Below are positions 1 through 12,262 of a DNA stretch of 64,000 bases, piece by piece (position 1 is the stretch's first letter; each line of letters begins with the position of its first letter). The DNA comes from Theropithecus gelada (lineage: Eukaryota; Chordata; Mammalia; Primates; Cercopithecidae): NCBI RefSeq assembly GCF_003255815.1, contig NC_037673.1:163421427-163485426 (forward strand), read 5' to 3'. The position numbers were made by a program, and so were the translations under genes. Below the pieces are notes generated by a model. That model did no database searches. It was not told where the DNA came from and saw nothing but the letters and a program-made list of their open reading frames with translations.

Positions 1-559
1 GCTATACTTTTAAGGGGGATCTTTTGTTTGGCTGTTAATCTATCAGAATATATGGAAATATAAGTAGGAAAGACAGAAAGAGGGTAATATATTTGGATCG
101 ATTTACTTGGTGAAAAAACAACTGGAAAGAAAAGAAGAAATTTAGAAAAAAGACAAACTAATAAATAGAGACGTTTTGGAGAACTTTGGGAAAAAGAAAA
201 GAGAAAGTGGGGTAGCTACTACTTGGTGTGAGATATGGGGAAGATCAAGTGGTAAAACAACTTATAGGAAGTTTTGCTGTGTAAAAAGATAAGGGAGTTT
301 GCTGAATGTTGTGAGATGTAATTTTCCATTAATCCCTCTGTATACTCAGAAAAAAGTTTCAGTAAAGATATCTACATTTTTCTTCAATACTCTAGGAGTT
401 AAAATTGTGCTTCTTTCTCATGCATCACCACACTGAGATGGGAATCTTTCTATTTGACAAGCTTATAGATCAAGATTTTGATGGAAGAGCTTAAGGCACT
501 ATATCAATAAATTAGGTTATACAGATAAAATAGAATATGTAAAAAAGAGAATACAACTT

Positions 560-840
560 CCTCTTGTTACCCTACCATAAAATAAGATCATACCCTATAT
601 AATGGTTTATTAATCTGCTTATTCCACTAGATAAATTTACATACTTATAAATATGATAGTATTCCATTTGAAGGTTATAAAATATTTCATTTTGTGAGGT
701 ACTACAATTGATTAATTCACTCTTCTATTTTTGGACAACCAATTGTTTCCATATATTTTGTTTTTATAAATGATACTTCAATGAATATCTATGTAGCTAA
801 ATCTTTAGGTATATCCTAATTCCTTTTACTGGGACAAGAA
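560..840 (-). mobile_element. Ancient L1M 3'-end fragment
   Basis: The + strand shows the degraded antisense pattern of an old L1 3' region: a block matching the 'take-up of small target site, then replaced nucleotides' text of L1 ends around 660-700, the ATAAATGATACTTCAATGAA motif near 770-786, and a pattern ending in TACTGGGACAAGA. No reading frame survives. Assignment is by resemblance to L1M ends also present at 17.5 kb, 49.5 kb and 53.8 kb in this window. Confidence 0.5.
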
Positions 841-863
841 TGATGAAGAATAAATCATTTAGA

Positions 864-1142
864 GGCCGGGCGCGGTGGCTCAACCCTGTAATCCTAGCAC
901 TTTGGGAGGCCGAGGCGGGTGGATCACGAGGTCAGGAGATCGAGACCATCCTGGCTAACATGGTGAAACCCCGTCTCTACTAAAAATACAAAAAACTAGC
1001 CGGGCGTGGTGGCGGGCGCCTGTAGTCCCAGCTACTCGGAGGCTGAGGCAGGAGAATGGCGTAAACCCGGGAGGCGGAGCTTGCAGTGAGCCGAGATCGC
1101 GCCACTGCACTCCAGCCTGGGTGACACAGCGAGACTCCGTCT

Positions 1143-1170
<28 letters not shown>
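864..1170 (+). mobile_element. AluY-type SINE, full length
   Basis: A full dimeric Alu starts with GGCCGGGCGCGGTGGCTCAA and ends in a long A tail. Perfect 12-bp target duplications AAATCATTTAGA flank it at 852-863 and 1171-1182, giving exact limits. The GGCTCAA start and the AATGGCGTAAACCC segment are typical of young AluY elements seen in Old World monkeys. Confidence 0.96.
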
Positions 1171-1177
<7 letters not shown>

Positions 1178-1182
1178 TTAGA

Positions 1183-2578
1183 AAGAAAAGGACCAAATAA
1201 TAAGACAAACCTAATATTTTCTGAAGTGAAATGACAACTTAATTGAGGCAAAGCAAAGAATCTAGGCAAGTAAAAAAAAAGTAGAGAACTTAAGCACAGA
1301 AAAATATGAAAATTAAGGAAAGAAAACCCCCAAAAGCTTTGCGAAGTGAATAAAAAATGATCCACAATCAATATAATTTTTTTTCTAAGGTCTGTACTAC
1401 AGTTAAAGGGACCAGTGAAGTGATGTAAATGTCAGAAGTAAAATAGAAAATACACTTGGTACACGTAAATGCAAAAGAATGTAGTAACTAAAATATGTCA
1501 AGAATGACAGAAAGGAGCTAGAAGAGGTCCAAAGAAGGACATTAGGCTAAGATTTGTGAGAATTAATTTGGATATGAGAATGAGTTCCAAAGATTATACT
1601 CTCACATCTCAAAATGAAATGAAGACTAGGAAAAGACCAAAGTTAATGAAATCATGAAGCCATAGTGGGGACAGGGGAGGAAGATGCCCATTTGTTTTCC
1701 AAATTTCATAAAACAAGAAATGAAGAATACTCTTTCAAAATTCATAATGATCATTTTAAGAAAATAAATATTTTTCCAACCATAATTTGACTCAAAAGAA
1801 ATAGTCTTTTCCCAATCATAATTTGAAGATATTATATTTTATGTTTTTCATTGTCTGGAAATGTGTTGCTATACATATATTGCTGTGTCCATATCGGATA
1901 GGAATGTGTTCAGCTGCAAGCAAAAGAACACTCAACTAAGAGAGACTTAAAAATAAAAAGGGTAAACTTTCCTATGCAACAAAATGTCCAGAGGAATGTG
2001 GCTACTGATGTCAGTCAGCCAGTCAGAAACACTATCAGATGCTGTGGTAAATGGTTGCATTGCTGACTCCCACAGGAACCACCCTTGTGGTCCCCATACC
2101 CTGGTGCAGTCCCCTCTCTGTAGATCTGTGCTTAGCCTATGAGGAAAAGTGATGTGGAGGAAGTGAGGTGGAAGTGCTATAAAACATTTTTGTTTTGAAC
2201 ATCCTTATTTGGAATTCTATGATATCATTTCTTCAAGGTGAAAGATAGGGTCTCCCTTTTTTCCTTAGCTTCTATCATGAAAATCTGGCCCAGTTTGCTT
2301 GTTTATTTATAAAAACAAGCAAAGAAGAAACTTGTTATTCATACATAATTTAACACAAAGTTTGAAGTCCATTAAAACTTGAACACAAATACAGAAAACC
2401 TGAGAGAAGACTGTGGCTTTGCTCACAGGATCACTCTTTGTTCCTCTATTTTAATATGTGTAAGAACCATAATGCTACAGTTCCCAATGACAAAAAAGCG
2501 TTTTTCCTAACGATTTCTGAAAATGAGAACATGCTAAGAATAGATAGCATCTTAAGGCTTATGTATGGAAGAAAAATG
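1183..2578. other. Intronic stretch, nothing clear
   Basis: AT-rich sequence without a recognisable gene. The part at about 1895-2180 (TGTTCAGCTGCAAGCAAAAG onward) resembles an old dispersed element that I cannot name; a similar-looking start recurs near 35620. Confidence 0.4.
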
Positions 2579-2586
2579 TGTTAGAT

Positions 2587-2771
2587 CAATGGTTCTCAAG
2601 CCTGAATGTCCATCAGAGTCATCTGCAGACTTGTTAAACACAGAGTGCGGGGTGCCACTCCCAGAGTTTCAATTCAGTAGGCCTGGGATGGAACAGCAAA
2701 TCTGTATTCCTAACAAATGCACAGATAATGCTGGTACTGCTGGCTAGAGAACCACAGTTTGAGAACCACTG
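2587..2771 (+). mobile_element. MER5A-type hAT DNA transposon
   Basis: Terminal inverted repeats CAATGGTTCTCAA and TTTGAGAACCACTG bound a 185-bp nonautonomous element. The 8-bp target duplications TGTTAGAT (2579-2586) and TGTTAGAC (2772-2779) are the hAT signature. Internal match to the MER5A pattern (CCCAGAGTTTCAATTCAGTA) is good. Confidence 0.93.
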
Positions 2772-3369
2772 TGTTAGACATACAGTAGACCAAAGTAAAA
2801 AATGTACATGTCAACAGGAGTCAAGCAGGTAATGCGAATGATGGAACAGAGCTGAATGTCAGGCAACAAGAGACACTGAAGACGAGAGATCTGGAGACAC
2901 ATATGGTTGGATCTGGAGCTACTTCCCACCTATCTTCTACAGATTATATGCCACAGATTCAGTGATGCTAGACGATTTGAATTCTACAGAGCAGCTGGAA
3001 ATATATATTTCACGTGTAATTTCCTAATTTGCATATATTGAACAGTAACTAAAGTATTATTTAAATAATATGAGTCAAATAAATGTGTCTTCATGACAGA
3101 TATGGCTATCGGGATCACCCGTTTAACACTCCTCCAATGGGCATGGTAACTCTACCCATTCTCTTTCTAAAACTGAAACCAGAAGATACACCTGCTTTAT
3201 TTGAATGTAAATGTTGAAATCTTTGCAGCATCAACCATAGATACAACTAACTGTTAGTAACTCACACATCTAATTTTGGTAACAACATTAAAAGAAAGAG
3301 TAGCTGTGAAATTCTGTTCGTTACCAACTTGAATTCATCTTTTCCTCTGATTTTTTTTTTTTTTTGTCT

Positions 3370-4235
3370 CTTCATACCCCCAGGCCCCTAAGATGTTTTA
3401 AACAGAAAAAATTCTAATAAATAGTCTTATTATTTCTCATAAATGTAGGGTGTTAAAAGTGGCTAAAGATAGCAATATTCTCCTACTTCCAATGTCTAAT
3501 GTACCAATAGAGTTAAGAGTTGATTTCATTTGGAAGCACGGAAGAAGAAAGCCTGCTGATTTGCATGGGTTGCATTCTTAGCCTTTTATTTCTTGAATCA
3601 GTTAAAATATTTTGCTAACCATCTGGTCACCTACAGATTCAGGAATAAACCAGTGCCAAGACACACCAAATCATCTTGTAAACACTTTATACAATAAAAT
3701 AAAATAAAATCCTGGTCAGTTTATCCATCTTCATTAATGATTCCTAGCATAGTTCTTTTGTTTTCACTATGACTAACAAGTATCATCTAGTTATGAGAGG
3801 CCATTATACAAAATCATTAAAACATGCTTAACTGTACTGTGTTAATTATGCAATGATAAATTATTCTTTATTTCTTCATTAACAGTATTGTAGCAGTAGA
3901 ATTAGCATTGTTTGTTCCTTTTTGGAGGAAAAAAAATCATTAATATTAAAAAGTGAAAATTCTGGAAACTTAATGTTGTGGAATGACAGTTTTAATTTGA
4001 TTTTCAAAATCCTATTTGCTGATCCCCTCAGCTATAAAAGTTTAACCACTATGTCACTGTAATTACATCGGCTGTTTATCTCTTCTTTCACGGCTATATC
4101 TAGGTCTGTGCAACAAACTGAGGGCTGGCACTAGACTCTGAATCAGGAGACCTAAGGGATCTTACTAAGTCTTCTGCTAAATTGAATCTAATAGTATAAT
4201 TTAAATGTCTTCTAGCTTCACTCTCTGCTTTTGAA
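3370..4235. other. Repeat-free intronic stretch, possible conserved noncoding DNA
   Basis: No repeat or gene recognised. It contains an octamer ATTTGCAT at about 3560 and homeodomain-like TTAATTATGCAAT near 3842. This base pattern is common in conserved noncoding elements of neural genes, but conservation cannot be measured here. Confidence 0.35.
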
Positions 4236-4244
4236 TCATTTCAT

Positions 4245-4400
4245 TATCAAGCAATAAACAATTCAATCAATGCTTGTGGAGCACTGTGCTCGGCACTGTG
4301 GAAGACAGGAAAACATTTTAAATGAACACGTATTTTCTGCCTTGTGCTGACGATTTAGTGTGAAAGTTAGGCCCTAATATAATTAACATAGAGCAAAATG
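4245..4400 (-). mobile_element. L2 LINE fragment
   Basis: The + strand shows the antisense L2 3'-end theme: CAATCAATGCTTGTGGAGCA, then CACTGTGCTCGGCACTGTGG, then a degraded 'amount lost/gained' block. Old and without coding capacity. Confidence 0.6.
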
Positions 4401-4558
4401 TAAGCACAGATGTGGTGGTATAAAGGCAATATTAAGATGAGGAAAGGAAAAGTATTCTGGCTAAATTGTTTATTATAATTTGAGCTTGGTCTCCAATAAT
4501 AAAGACAACACTAATCATGACTAACACCACAGTGTGTTCATTGCTGATTCTGGTAATT

Positions 4559-4664
4559 CTAAGAGCTTTACATGAACGAAATCTTTAAATCCTCATAACA
4601 TCTCTATGGGTTTGGTACTAGAATTATCCCATTTCATAGATGGGAAAACACGGAAAACTTAAAT
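4559..4664 (-). mobile_element. MIR SINE fragment
   Basis: Antisense MIR core: AAGAGCTTTACATG, AATCCTCATAACATCTCTATG and ATCCCATTTCATAGATGGGA. It abuts the MER5 element that follows. Confidence 0.8.
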
Positions 4665-4669
4665 TAGGT

Positions 4670-4860
4670 CAGTGGTTCTCAAAGTACGGTCCCAGGACCA
4701 GCTGCATCAGCATTACTTGGAAATGTGTTAGAAATACAGAGTCTCATACCCTCCCCATCCCCAGCTGCTAACTAAGAAGGTCTGTGAGTGGAGAGCAGTC
4801 TACTTTAACACAATCCCCAGGGGATTTTGATGTTCCCTAAAGTTTATGAACCTCAACCTT
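4670..4860 (+). mobile_element. MER5-type hAT DNA transposon, degraded 3' end
   Basis: Begins CAGTGGTTCTCAAAGTACGG and contains the CCAGCTGCATCAGCATTACT and CCCCAGGGGATTTTGATG blocks of MER5A/MER5A1. The right inverted repeat is degraded (TTATGAACCTCAACC). It interrupts or abuts a MIR on its left. Confidence 0.85.
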
Positions 4861-4883
4861 ACATAGATAGGATAAGGGGCGTG

Positions 4884-5125
4884 AAGGCAGTAGCGTATGT
4901 CATAGAGGTTATGTCTTGTTCCCATCTTTGCCACTTACTGCTTGTGTGACCTTGGATTCATTACTTAACCTCGTACAATCTCATTTTATTATCTGTAAAA
5001 TGGGGAGAATAGTCATTGTTAATCCTCATCACTGTTTTCAAAATTTGATGAGATCATGCACATAAAACTTTTAACACAGATTCTGACGCAAAGTAACCCC
5101 TCAATAAATGGTAAATTTGTTATAC
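4884..5125 (+). mobile_element. MIR SINE, nearly complete
   Basis: Sense MIR with GCCACTTACTGCTTGTGTGA, a TTACTTAACCTC block, ATCTGTAAAATGGGGAGAAT and the 3' end CCCCTCAATAAATGGTAAA. One of the best-preserved MIRs in the window. Confidence 0.9.
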
Positions 5126-5135
5126 TGTTTGTTAT

Positions 5136-5176
5136 CATGAACATCATCATCATCATCTTCTTCATCATAATCATCG
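5136..5176 (+). repeat. (CAT)n-like simple repeat
   Basis: A short imperfect CAT/CTT trinucleotide run (CATCATCATCATCTTC and similar). Confidence 0.7.
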
Positions 5177-5554
5177 CCCCTTCCAGGTACAGAGAGCAGC
5201 ATGAATTAAGGCAGGAAAGAGAAAGTAGAAAGTAGTTTTCCTGGGTGGAAGGTTAAGGGGACCATTTCTCCCTTTTGTGTCAGAAGCAGGTCACAAATAA
5301 TGACTTGAAATATTAAGAACTCCACATTTATATCCTTCAAAAGACCTCTTGGATTAACTTTCCCCCACAGGGATCTTTTCCTTGATGTGCTTTTCTGGAA
5401 CGTGCATGGATACAGTCTGTGCTGAATACATCCTTACTTTTTATTATGTTACCCCCTAATTGCTCTCATTTGAAAGATGTACATCATTTCTTCCTTGAAC
5501 AGAAGCCATGTCCCCTGGGTTTATTGTCTCTTTAGTGCCCTCCAGGGGGAGACT

Positions 5555-5670
5555 CTAATGGCTCCATTTTGGGGTCAGACTGAACTCAAAACCGGGCTCC
5601 ATCCCTCATGAGCTGTTTGACTTCGGGCTAGTGGCCCCAGGTTCCTCATATTTAAAATGGAACTACTAAA
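5555..5670 (+). mobile_element. MIR-like SINE fragment
   Basis: Weak sense MIR similarity: AAAACCGGGCTCCATCC, GAGCTGTTTGACTTCGGGCT and CCTCATATTTAAAATGGAAC. The order of blocks is right, identity is low. Confidence 0.55.
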
Positions 5671-5795
5671 TTCAACATGTTTGTATAAAACAGGTTTATT
5701 GGCATATGTATTTTAATTTTAAATTTTAAATTGGGGTCCCTTTGGGTAAGATTATTTGGAAATTTGGAAGAGATAACACAAGAAGAGGATTATCA

Positions 5796-6007
5796 GACCA
5801 GCCTGACCAACATGGAGAAATCTCTCTACTAAAAATACAAAATTAGCCTGGTGTGGTGGCGCATGCCTGTAATCCCAGCTACTCAGGAGGCTGAGGCAGG
5901 AGAATCACTTGAACCCAGGAGGTGGAGTTCGCAGTGAGCTGAGATCGCGCCATTACACTCCAGCCTGGGCAACAAGAGTGAAATTGTCTCAGAAAAAAAA
6001 AAAAAGA
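5796..6007 (+). mobile_element. 5'-truncated AluS
   Basis: The element starts inside the left arm (GACCAGCCTGACCAACATGG) and ends in an A tail. Perfect 15-bp duplications AGAAGAGGATTATCA at 5781-5795 and 6008-6022 show it was inserted already truncated, not deleted later. Confidence 0.95.
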
Positions 6008-6449
6008 AGAAGAGGATTATCAAGACGGCTTCTTTTTTTTTTTTTTTTTTTTTGGTGCACAATAAGCTAAATAAGAACCGCACCCCACTCATGGATTTAT
6101 GAGATCCTAAAGATGGCGCCGCTCAGCAGGGCAAGGCAGGAAGGCAACAGTGCATAATTGCTCCTTCTTTTCCGTTCTTTTTTCTAGGCGATAAAGTACC
6201 TGTGTAGTAGTGGGGTTGTGGGGAAGATTAAAATGAAGGGTAGAGGTGCCGCAGACTTAGTAGCTGCTTAGCAAACTTGGAAAGGTAAAGAAGATATATT
6301 TTATATTTTTAATATGGACCTGGGAAGATATTCCTGGAACTCTTTAGAGTATAATGCAAGACTGGCTCCCCTCAGTATTAGTAAATCTAAACCCACTTCT
6401 GTTACAATCTAGTTATGTAAATTTTGCCAAATCATGTCCCTTTCAGCCT

Positions 6450-6788
6450 TACTGTGATCAGGTAGCTATCACAAAAATTTCATAGACTGGGTGGCTTATT
6501 AACAACAAACATTTATTTTTCACAGTTCTAGGGGCTGAGAAGTCCAAGATCAAAGGAGATTCAGTGTCTAGTGAGAGCTTATTCCTCATGGATGGCCACT
6601 TCTCACTGCGTTCTCACATGGTTGAAGGGGCAAGCAGGCTCCCTCAGGCCTCTTTCATAAGGAAAACAATCTCACTCAGGAGATCTTTGCCATGTCTCAG
6701 AGTCCCACCTCTTAATACCATTATCTGGGGGGTTAGGTTTCAACGTAAGAATTTGGGAGGGGGGTATGAATATTCAGACCATAGCAAC
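6450..6788 (-). mobile_element. MaLR (MLT1-type) solo LTR
   Basis: Antisense LTR blocks in order: CATAGACTGGGTGGCTTATT, ACATTTATTTTTCACAGTTC, GGGGCTGAGAAGTCCAAGAT, the TTCTCACATGG block, and GGGGGTTAGGTTTCAACGTA. These are the features of ancient nonautonomous ERVL-MaLR LTRs. No internal retroviral sequence is present. Confidence 0.75.
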
Positions 6789-6849
6789 TTTCCGGTGGCA
6801 TTTTGTTTTAAGTAAATGAACCAGTGAATGTAGACTTGCTAGTGTGTAT

Positions 6850-7075
6850 GAGTGCTTACTCTGTTAAGTACTATGTTAATGTTTTATGTAACAGTCACTT
6901 TTTCTTCTTATAATGCTAGCCTTGTAAGGCAAGCATTATTAACCTCATTTCACAGAGGAGTAAAGAGAAAGTAAAACAGTCTAAGAATGTTGTTCAAGGT
7001 ATCACGGATAGTAAAGGGAGTTCAAGCTGGAATTCAAAGTCATGGGAGTGTATGCAGAAACCCTGCTCCTTCCAC
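6850..7075 (-). mobile_element. MIR SINE fragment
   Basis: Antisense MIR: GCAAGCATTATTAACCTCAT, TTTCACAGAGGAGTAAAGAG, then GTTCAAGCTGGAATTCAAAG. Confidence 0.75.
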
Positions 7076-7446
7076 CCCAGTGAAAACATTAGCAGATGAA
7101 GCAGAGAATTAAGACTGTTTTCATCTCTGGACAGAATTCTATGAATTCCATCTACCCATTACTCTTTATATCTCCTACTTGGATCTTAATCTCCATTCTG
7201 GCAATTCCCCATATGCTAAAATAATAAATGTGTCCTTAATCCTTTATTTCCAATTCCTTAATATTTCTATAATGATCTTTTATATGTCAGTCTTCACCCT
7301 TCTGGTATCTGTACTCTCAGTTTGTGAAACCATCATAAACACTAGGCGATTCTGCTCTTTTCCAGGCAAAGAGTTAAAAAAAATTTTTTTTAAATAGTTT
7401 GTGCCACATCTATAGTAGCAGGGACTAGATCAAACAAAGAATTCCT

Positions 7447-7766
7447 GGCCGGGCATGGTGGCTCACACCTGTAATCCCTGGCCAGGCATGGTGGCTCACA
7501 ACTTTGGGAGGCCAAGGCAGGTGGATCACTTGAGGTCAAGAGTTTGGGACCAGCCTGGCCAACATGATGAAACCCCCTCTCTACTAAAAATACAAAAAAT
7601 TAGTCGGGTGTAGTGGCAGGAGCCTATAATCCCAGCTCCTTGGGAGGCTGAGACAGGAGAATCACTTGAACTCAGGAGGTGGAGGTTGCAGTGAGCTGAG
7701 ATTGTGCCACTGCACTCCAGCCTGGGCAATAAAAGTGAAACTCTGTCACAAAAAGAAAAAACGAAA
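7447..7766 (+). mobile_element. AluS with a 5' tandem duplication
   Basis: A full-length Alu in which the first 21 bases (GGCCGGGCATGGTGGCTCACA) are repeated at 7480-7500 as GGCCAGGCATGGTGGCTCACA, replacing the usual AGC before ACTTTGGGAGG. Near target duplications AAAGAATTCCT and AAATATTCCT flank it. Confidence 0.93.
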
Positions 7767-7776
7767 AAATATTCCT

Positions 7777-8690
7777 GTTAGTGTGGGTGCCCATTTTAGA
7801 AATTCTCATGTTCTCCCAGTGGTTGACTTTACCAAGGAATTCTTACAATAATCAAGACACGGTTTTTCTATTCTACATATTGTTATTTATTTTGCAAAAG
7901 GAATCAAAAGACTGGTATTTGACTATGAAGCCAGTATGGAAGTTTTGAACTTGTGAACTGATACTGCTCACCCTGGTGGATATGTTCTTTGTCCTCTCCA
8001 TCCAATCTTCAGCTTCTTATCTTTTGTAAATCCTGATGTGTTAGACAAGATGGGGCATACTTGAAATAATTTAGCTGTTACTGCATATGGAAATATATTC
8101 ATGAGTGATTTAGGAAATTAGACAGTTGAGCAGCGTGTGTTTTGTTCCTAAATTCTGGGCTGTTTTCCCATGGAGCGTGTGTCATATCGCCCATCCTGCA
8201 CTCCCCTGGCAGCTGCAATGGAGCACAAACCCTCACTGGGGTCTTGGATAGTGAATAGATACACTGCCATAACTTAAGATCTTATAATTGGCCCAAGCAA
8301 GCACTGAGTCAAGATATTTGTACGTGTCTGCTGCCTATATGTCTTCCCCTACTGGAAGTGAAAGCAGCACTTTTGTCCAACCAGGCCATGTATTTTTTTT
8401 TCTATCTGAATAATATTATTTCTTCAGCACTTTACACACTTCAGGCATTTAATGTTGCCGATGTTTGCTTAGCAAGTTAAACTGGCAGACTGACTTGTTA
8501 GCATCATCAAATTGTACCTTGGCATCTGGATGCCCAAGATACATACAGGGTCAGACAGAAAATGAGCTAAATAGCTTTTTCAGCTAAGATTTTATTATCT
8601 AAAGCAACTCTTATGTGAGTCAAATATAGAGCAAAATATTTGAGAGACCTTCCTGAGAAGAGAAAGCCATGTGGATAAAGAAAAGGGAAG
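7777..8690. other. Intronic stretch, nothing recognised
   Basis: Unique AT-rich sequence between two Alus. No gene, RNA or repeat identified. Confidence 0.4.
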
Positions 8691-8997
8691 GTAGCTGGGC
8701 GCAGTGGCTCATGCCTGTAATCCCAGCACTTTGGGAGGCCAAGGCGGGTGGATCACGAGGTCAGGAGTTCAAGACCAACCTGGCCAACATGGTGAAACCC
8801 CATCTCTACTAAAAATTCAAAAAAAAAAAAAAAAAATTAACCTGAAGTAGTGATGGGCGCCTGTAATCCCAGCTACCAGGGAGGCTGAGGCAGAGAACTG
8901 CTTGAACCCGGGAGGTGGAGGTTTCAGTGAGCCAAGATCACGCCACTGCACTCCAGCCTGGGTGACACAGTGAGACTCTGTCTCAAAAAAAAAAAAA
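8691..8997 (+). mobile_element. AluS with expanded central A-rich linker
   Basis: Full-length Alu; the central linker is an 18-A run (8819-8836) instead of the usual five or six. A 3' A tail follows. Imperfect duplications AAAAGGGAAG and AAAAGGAAAGG flank it. Confidence 0.93.
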
Positions 8998-8999
8998 GG

Positions 9000-10190
9000 A
9001 AAGGTGGGCATGCTGGCCATTTTAAAGGGTTTGCTAGATGGATGCTAGAATATTGGGGTACAGAACTGGTTATGGCATCATCAAATAATTTTACATCAAG
9101 TTCAGGTGATGGTGGCTTCCTAAATTGAGCTTAATGGGTTCCACACATGCAAAATTAACTCCAGTTGGTTTAATTTGAAATGAAAATTTTATTCTAAGGG
9201 CATGGGGATTTTTCCATGAACCCAAGTGCAGAATCATAACCATTGTACCCAGGCCTCTGGAAGGTACTAGAACTAGGGACTGGAAAATTGTACAGATTCT
9301 TTCTCCATCCTTCATCTCTGTATTGCTGCTTTATTCTCTTCTTATGCTGCAGACTGCCTTCTGCTGCATGAGCTTATCTGATTATGTCCAGACTTTTCTG
9401 ACCTCACATTTTCCAAGCATGCATGTTATGGGTCCAGCTACCAGAAGATGGTTAATCTTAATTACTCTCTCTTTTTTTCATAGTCCCATATTTTTGGAAA
9501 AAATATTATTATTGACCTAGCTTGGGTCATGTGCCCATTCTTGTTCCAATTAAAATTTTGCATTATGGAAGCCAAGTGGTCTTGCTCATGAAACTGGCAT
9601 TGCAATGAATTTATATTAATTGTCTCACCGGCACATTCAACATATTTCCTACCACTTTGGAGATACACAAGAAGTGCTTGTAAAGTGAAAAGGTATAGAG
9701 ACTCAATAAAGTCAAGTCCCAGTTGTGGAATGTCTGACTCCTTTCCTACTTCAACCAATTGAACCTCTTCTTTTGGTGTCTCTTTAGCACAATGATCATT
9801 TATCATAATTGTGAGATTGCGAATTGTCACTAATCATCTCAAGGAGAGGTACAAAATTCGCCTGGAATGAATTTTAATTCAAATTTAATTTTTATCAAAC
9901 CACATACAAAACACTGGGGTATAAGAAGAAGGGGGTGAACACAGAAAGAGAGGTCATGAAATTGAACCTTGATTAAGAGTTGGAAATTTATTCATCTATT
10001 TTTGAAGTATCTTCTTACTGGAGATAAAATTTAACTTTCCAAAATGTGGCTAATAAGGAAGCTGTACATAGAGTGCTTTTTAAGTTCTTAAAATCTGAGT
10101 TCTGTTTTAAATGGTAGGAAATTAATATGCTGCTTAAAAAAAATAGGAGAACACATGGAAGGAAAACACAAGGAGATAACATGTATTGGT
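9000..10190. other. Intronic stretch with one minus-strand open frame
   Basis: A 122-codon minus-strand frame runs 9830 to 9462 (starts MTIRNLTIMINDHCAKETPK). It matches no family I recognise, has no splice or poly(A) context and its composition is intron-like. The surroundings may hold an unidentified old repeat. Confidence 0.35.
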
Positions 10191-10199
10191 GAAATCTGG

Positions 10200-10400
10200 A
10201 TTTAAAGCCTGATATTTTGATCTGAATCTAAGCTCTGCTGCTTTTATGTAATCTTGTTTTTAATGCTTTTATGTAATCTTAAGAAAAGTTTCTTTATTTT
10301 ATTCTTTATTTGTAAAATGGGGATAGGTATATCTAAATAAAATGGTTACTGTGTTGTTTAAAGAGATAGCAAATATCAAGTACCTAGTGTGTTGCAGCAA
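10200..10400 (+). mobile_element. MIR SINE fragment with internal 25-bp duplication
   Basis: Sense MIR-like: TCTAAGCTCTGCTGCTTTTA, then TTTGTAAAATGGGGATAGGT. Inside it TGCTTTTATGTAATCTT occurs twice with a 25-bp period (about 10239 and 10264), a slippage duplication. Confidence 0.55.
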
Positions 10401-12254
10401 TTGCAACATTTCATTCATTTGAATAAAAGGTTTCAGACACCCAGGTAAATAAATTCATGATAATATAGATAACACTCACGCCAGATCATGAAATGTGAAT
10501 GTGCCGTGCTAGATGAATCACTTTTCATAAGTAGGGACGGTGCAACCCCACCTGCAGTCCCTTCAGTTGTGGTGTATAGGACACATGTTGCTCTATGTAT
10601 TCATCCCTCAATATGTTTTGAGTTGTTGCCTCTGCTCTGTGTCATTGGTCAGCCCACCCACTAAATCAACCTGTTACTTTTTAAAATCCTACTGTTTCCA
10701 TAAAGTGTTATAAAGTTGTATTTGAGTCACCATAGAGAATGACATGTTATTCCTGTTGGTGAATCTAGGAAGGCATTTAATAGAATCTGACTGACATTTG
10801 ATTCTGGTCTGTGCCCTTCTTTTGTTTGCACTTCCATTTGTCTTTTGGGTCCTTAGTCGTTGTTCCCAGCAATCCTGACCACTTAGGGTTTCTAGCAACC
10901 TCTTTTGAGAACCAATATTAATTTATCAAGTATGGCTTTCTTTTCCATTTCCAGGGTTTAAAGAGTGTATATCTTTTGACAGCAGGGTTTTGATGACCTC
11001 TTTGAGACTTTATTTTTTGCCCCACAAGAGTGGCCCCTTATTTTTATAATCAAAGGTAATGAAGAAGCCAGATTCACTTTCCAGGCAGTTGTACTAGAAC
11101 ACAAACATTTCATAGCATGAGGGATGTTAGTAATTGCTTTGGGAGGGAACATTCCCCTCTCAAAAATCAGACACTGCCTCTATATTCCAGGCAGTTCATC
11201 ACAACTGTCTCCCACAGAGCCTTTTATCTGCGTGTATGGAAGAGTTTACACTGTTGTAACATTTGATACTATATTAGACAATGGAGGGTAGTAGGCAAAT
11301 GTGAGAGACTTTCATTTCCTTGAACCTCTGAGTGATTACAGCATTATGTTTCTGGTGAATGGCAGTGCTAATGGCTGTAAAAATATAATGGTATACCTTA
11401 AGGGGTCCTTAGGAAATGGAGGGATGCAAGTACATAATTTTGAGATTGATGTTATTGAGTTATTTTTAAATTTGCACAAAATTTTTATGGGGCTGTACAT
11501 TTTTTAATCTTCTCTTTCATATCATCTATTGATTTACAACTAAGCTACAATAGTAAAGACAGGCAACGAAGAGTCTTTTAAATACAGGTTTGTGTAAATG
11601 AACTCTTTAGCTATCACCCAAATTCTTACTCCTTACTTCTTGACAAACACCCTTTTCAGCCAGTGAGAAAGAGCTTCTTTCTCTGCATTTGTTTTCTGCT
11701 GGAACTTAAAACTTGAACTATCAACATTTTTGGTCATTTGATAAATGAAGTATATTCATTCTCATAAGTGCAAAATAAGATACAGAGGCATAGAGATGGA
11801 AAAGTGGTATAAGAAAATAATTTGATGTAATCATTGCTGCTTCTAATATTCACTGACAAACCTCAATGCCAGAAAATAATTGACAAAATAATAATTAGCA
11901 GCAGCAGTCAATAACTAAACACATATTATACAGAAAGGTCAAATTTCGAACTATTGTCACAAGAGCAGTTAAATACAAATGCATCTTCTCAAGAGATGCA
12001 CAGCCTTGGCTCCTAGCCTAAAAAAAATGTATCAATTTCAAATCAGTGACCTCCTAAATAGAAGCAATTTATTTTTGTTACATTGTACTAGTTACTGTCC
12101 CCACTATGAATGCCTTGTTTGTGTTAATTCAACATGTTGCAAGATTTCTGGCAAAAGAAGTCCTCATCTGCTGTAAGATTCTTGGTGAGGTATGCTTGAT
12201 GTGAAGCTATTTGGCCAGATTCCAAATGTCTTGCTTTTGGTCGTTTCCTGTGTA
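10401..12254. other. Intronic stretch, nothing recognised
   Basis: About 1.8 kb of unique sequence. Only short random open frames occur (none above 70 codons); no repeat could be named. Confidence 0.4.
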
Positions 12255-12262
12255 CATAATAG

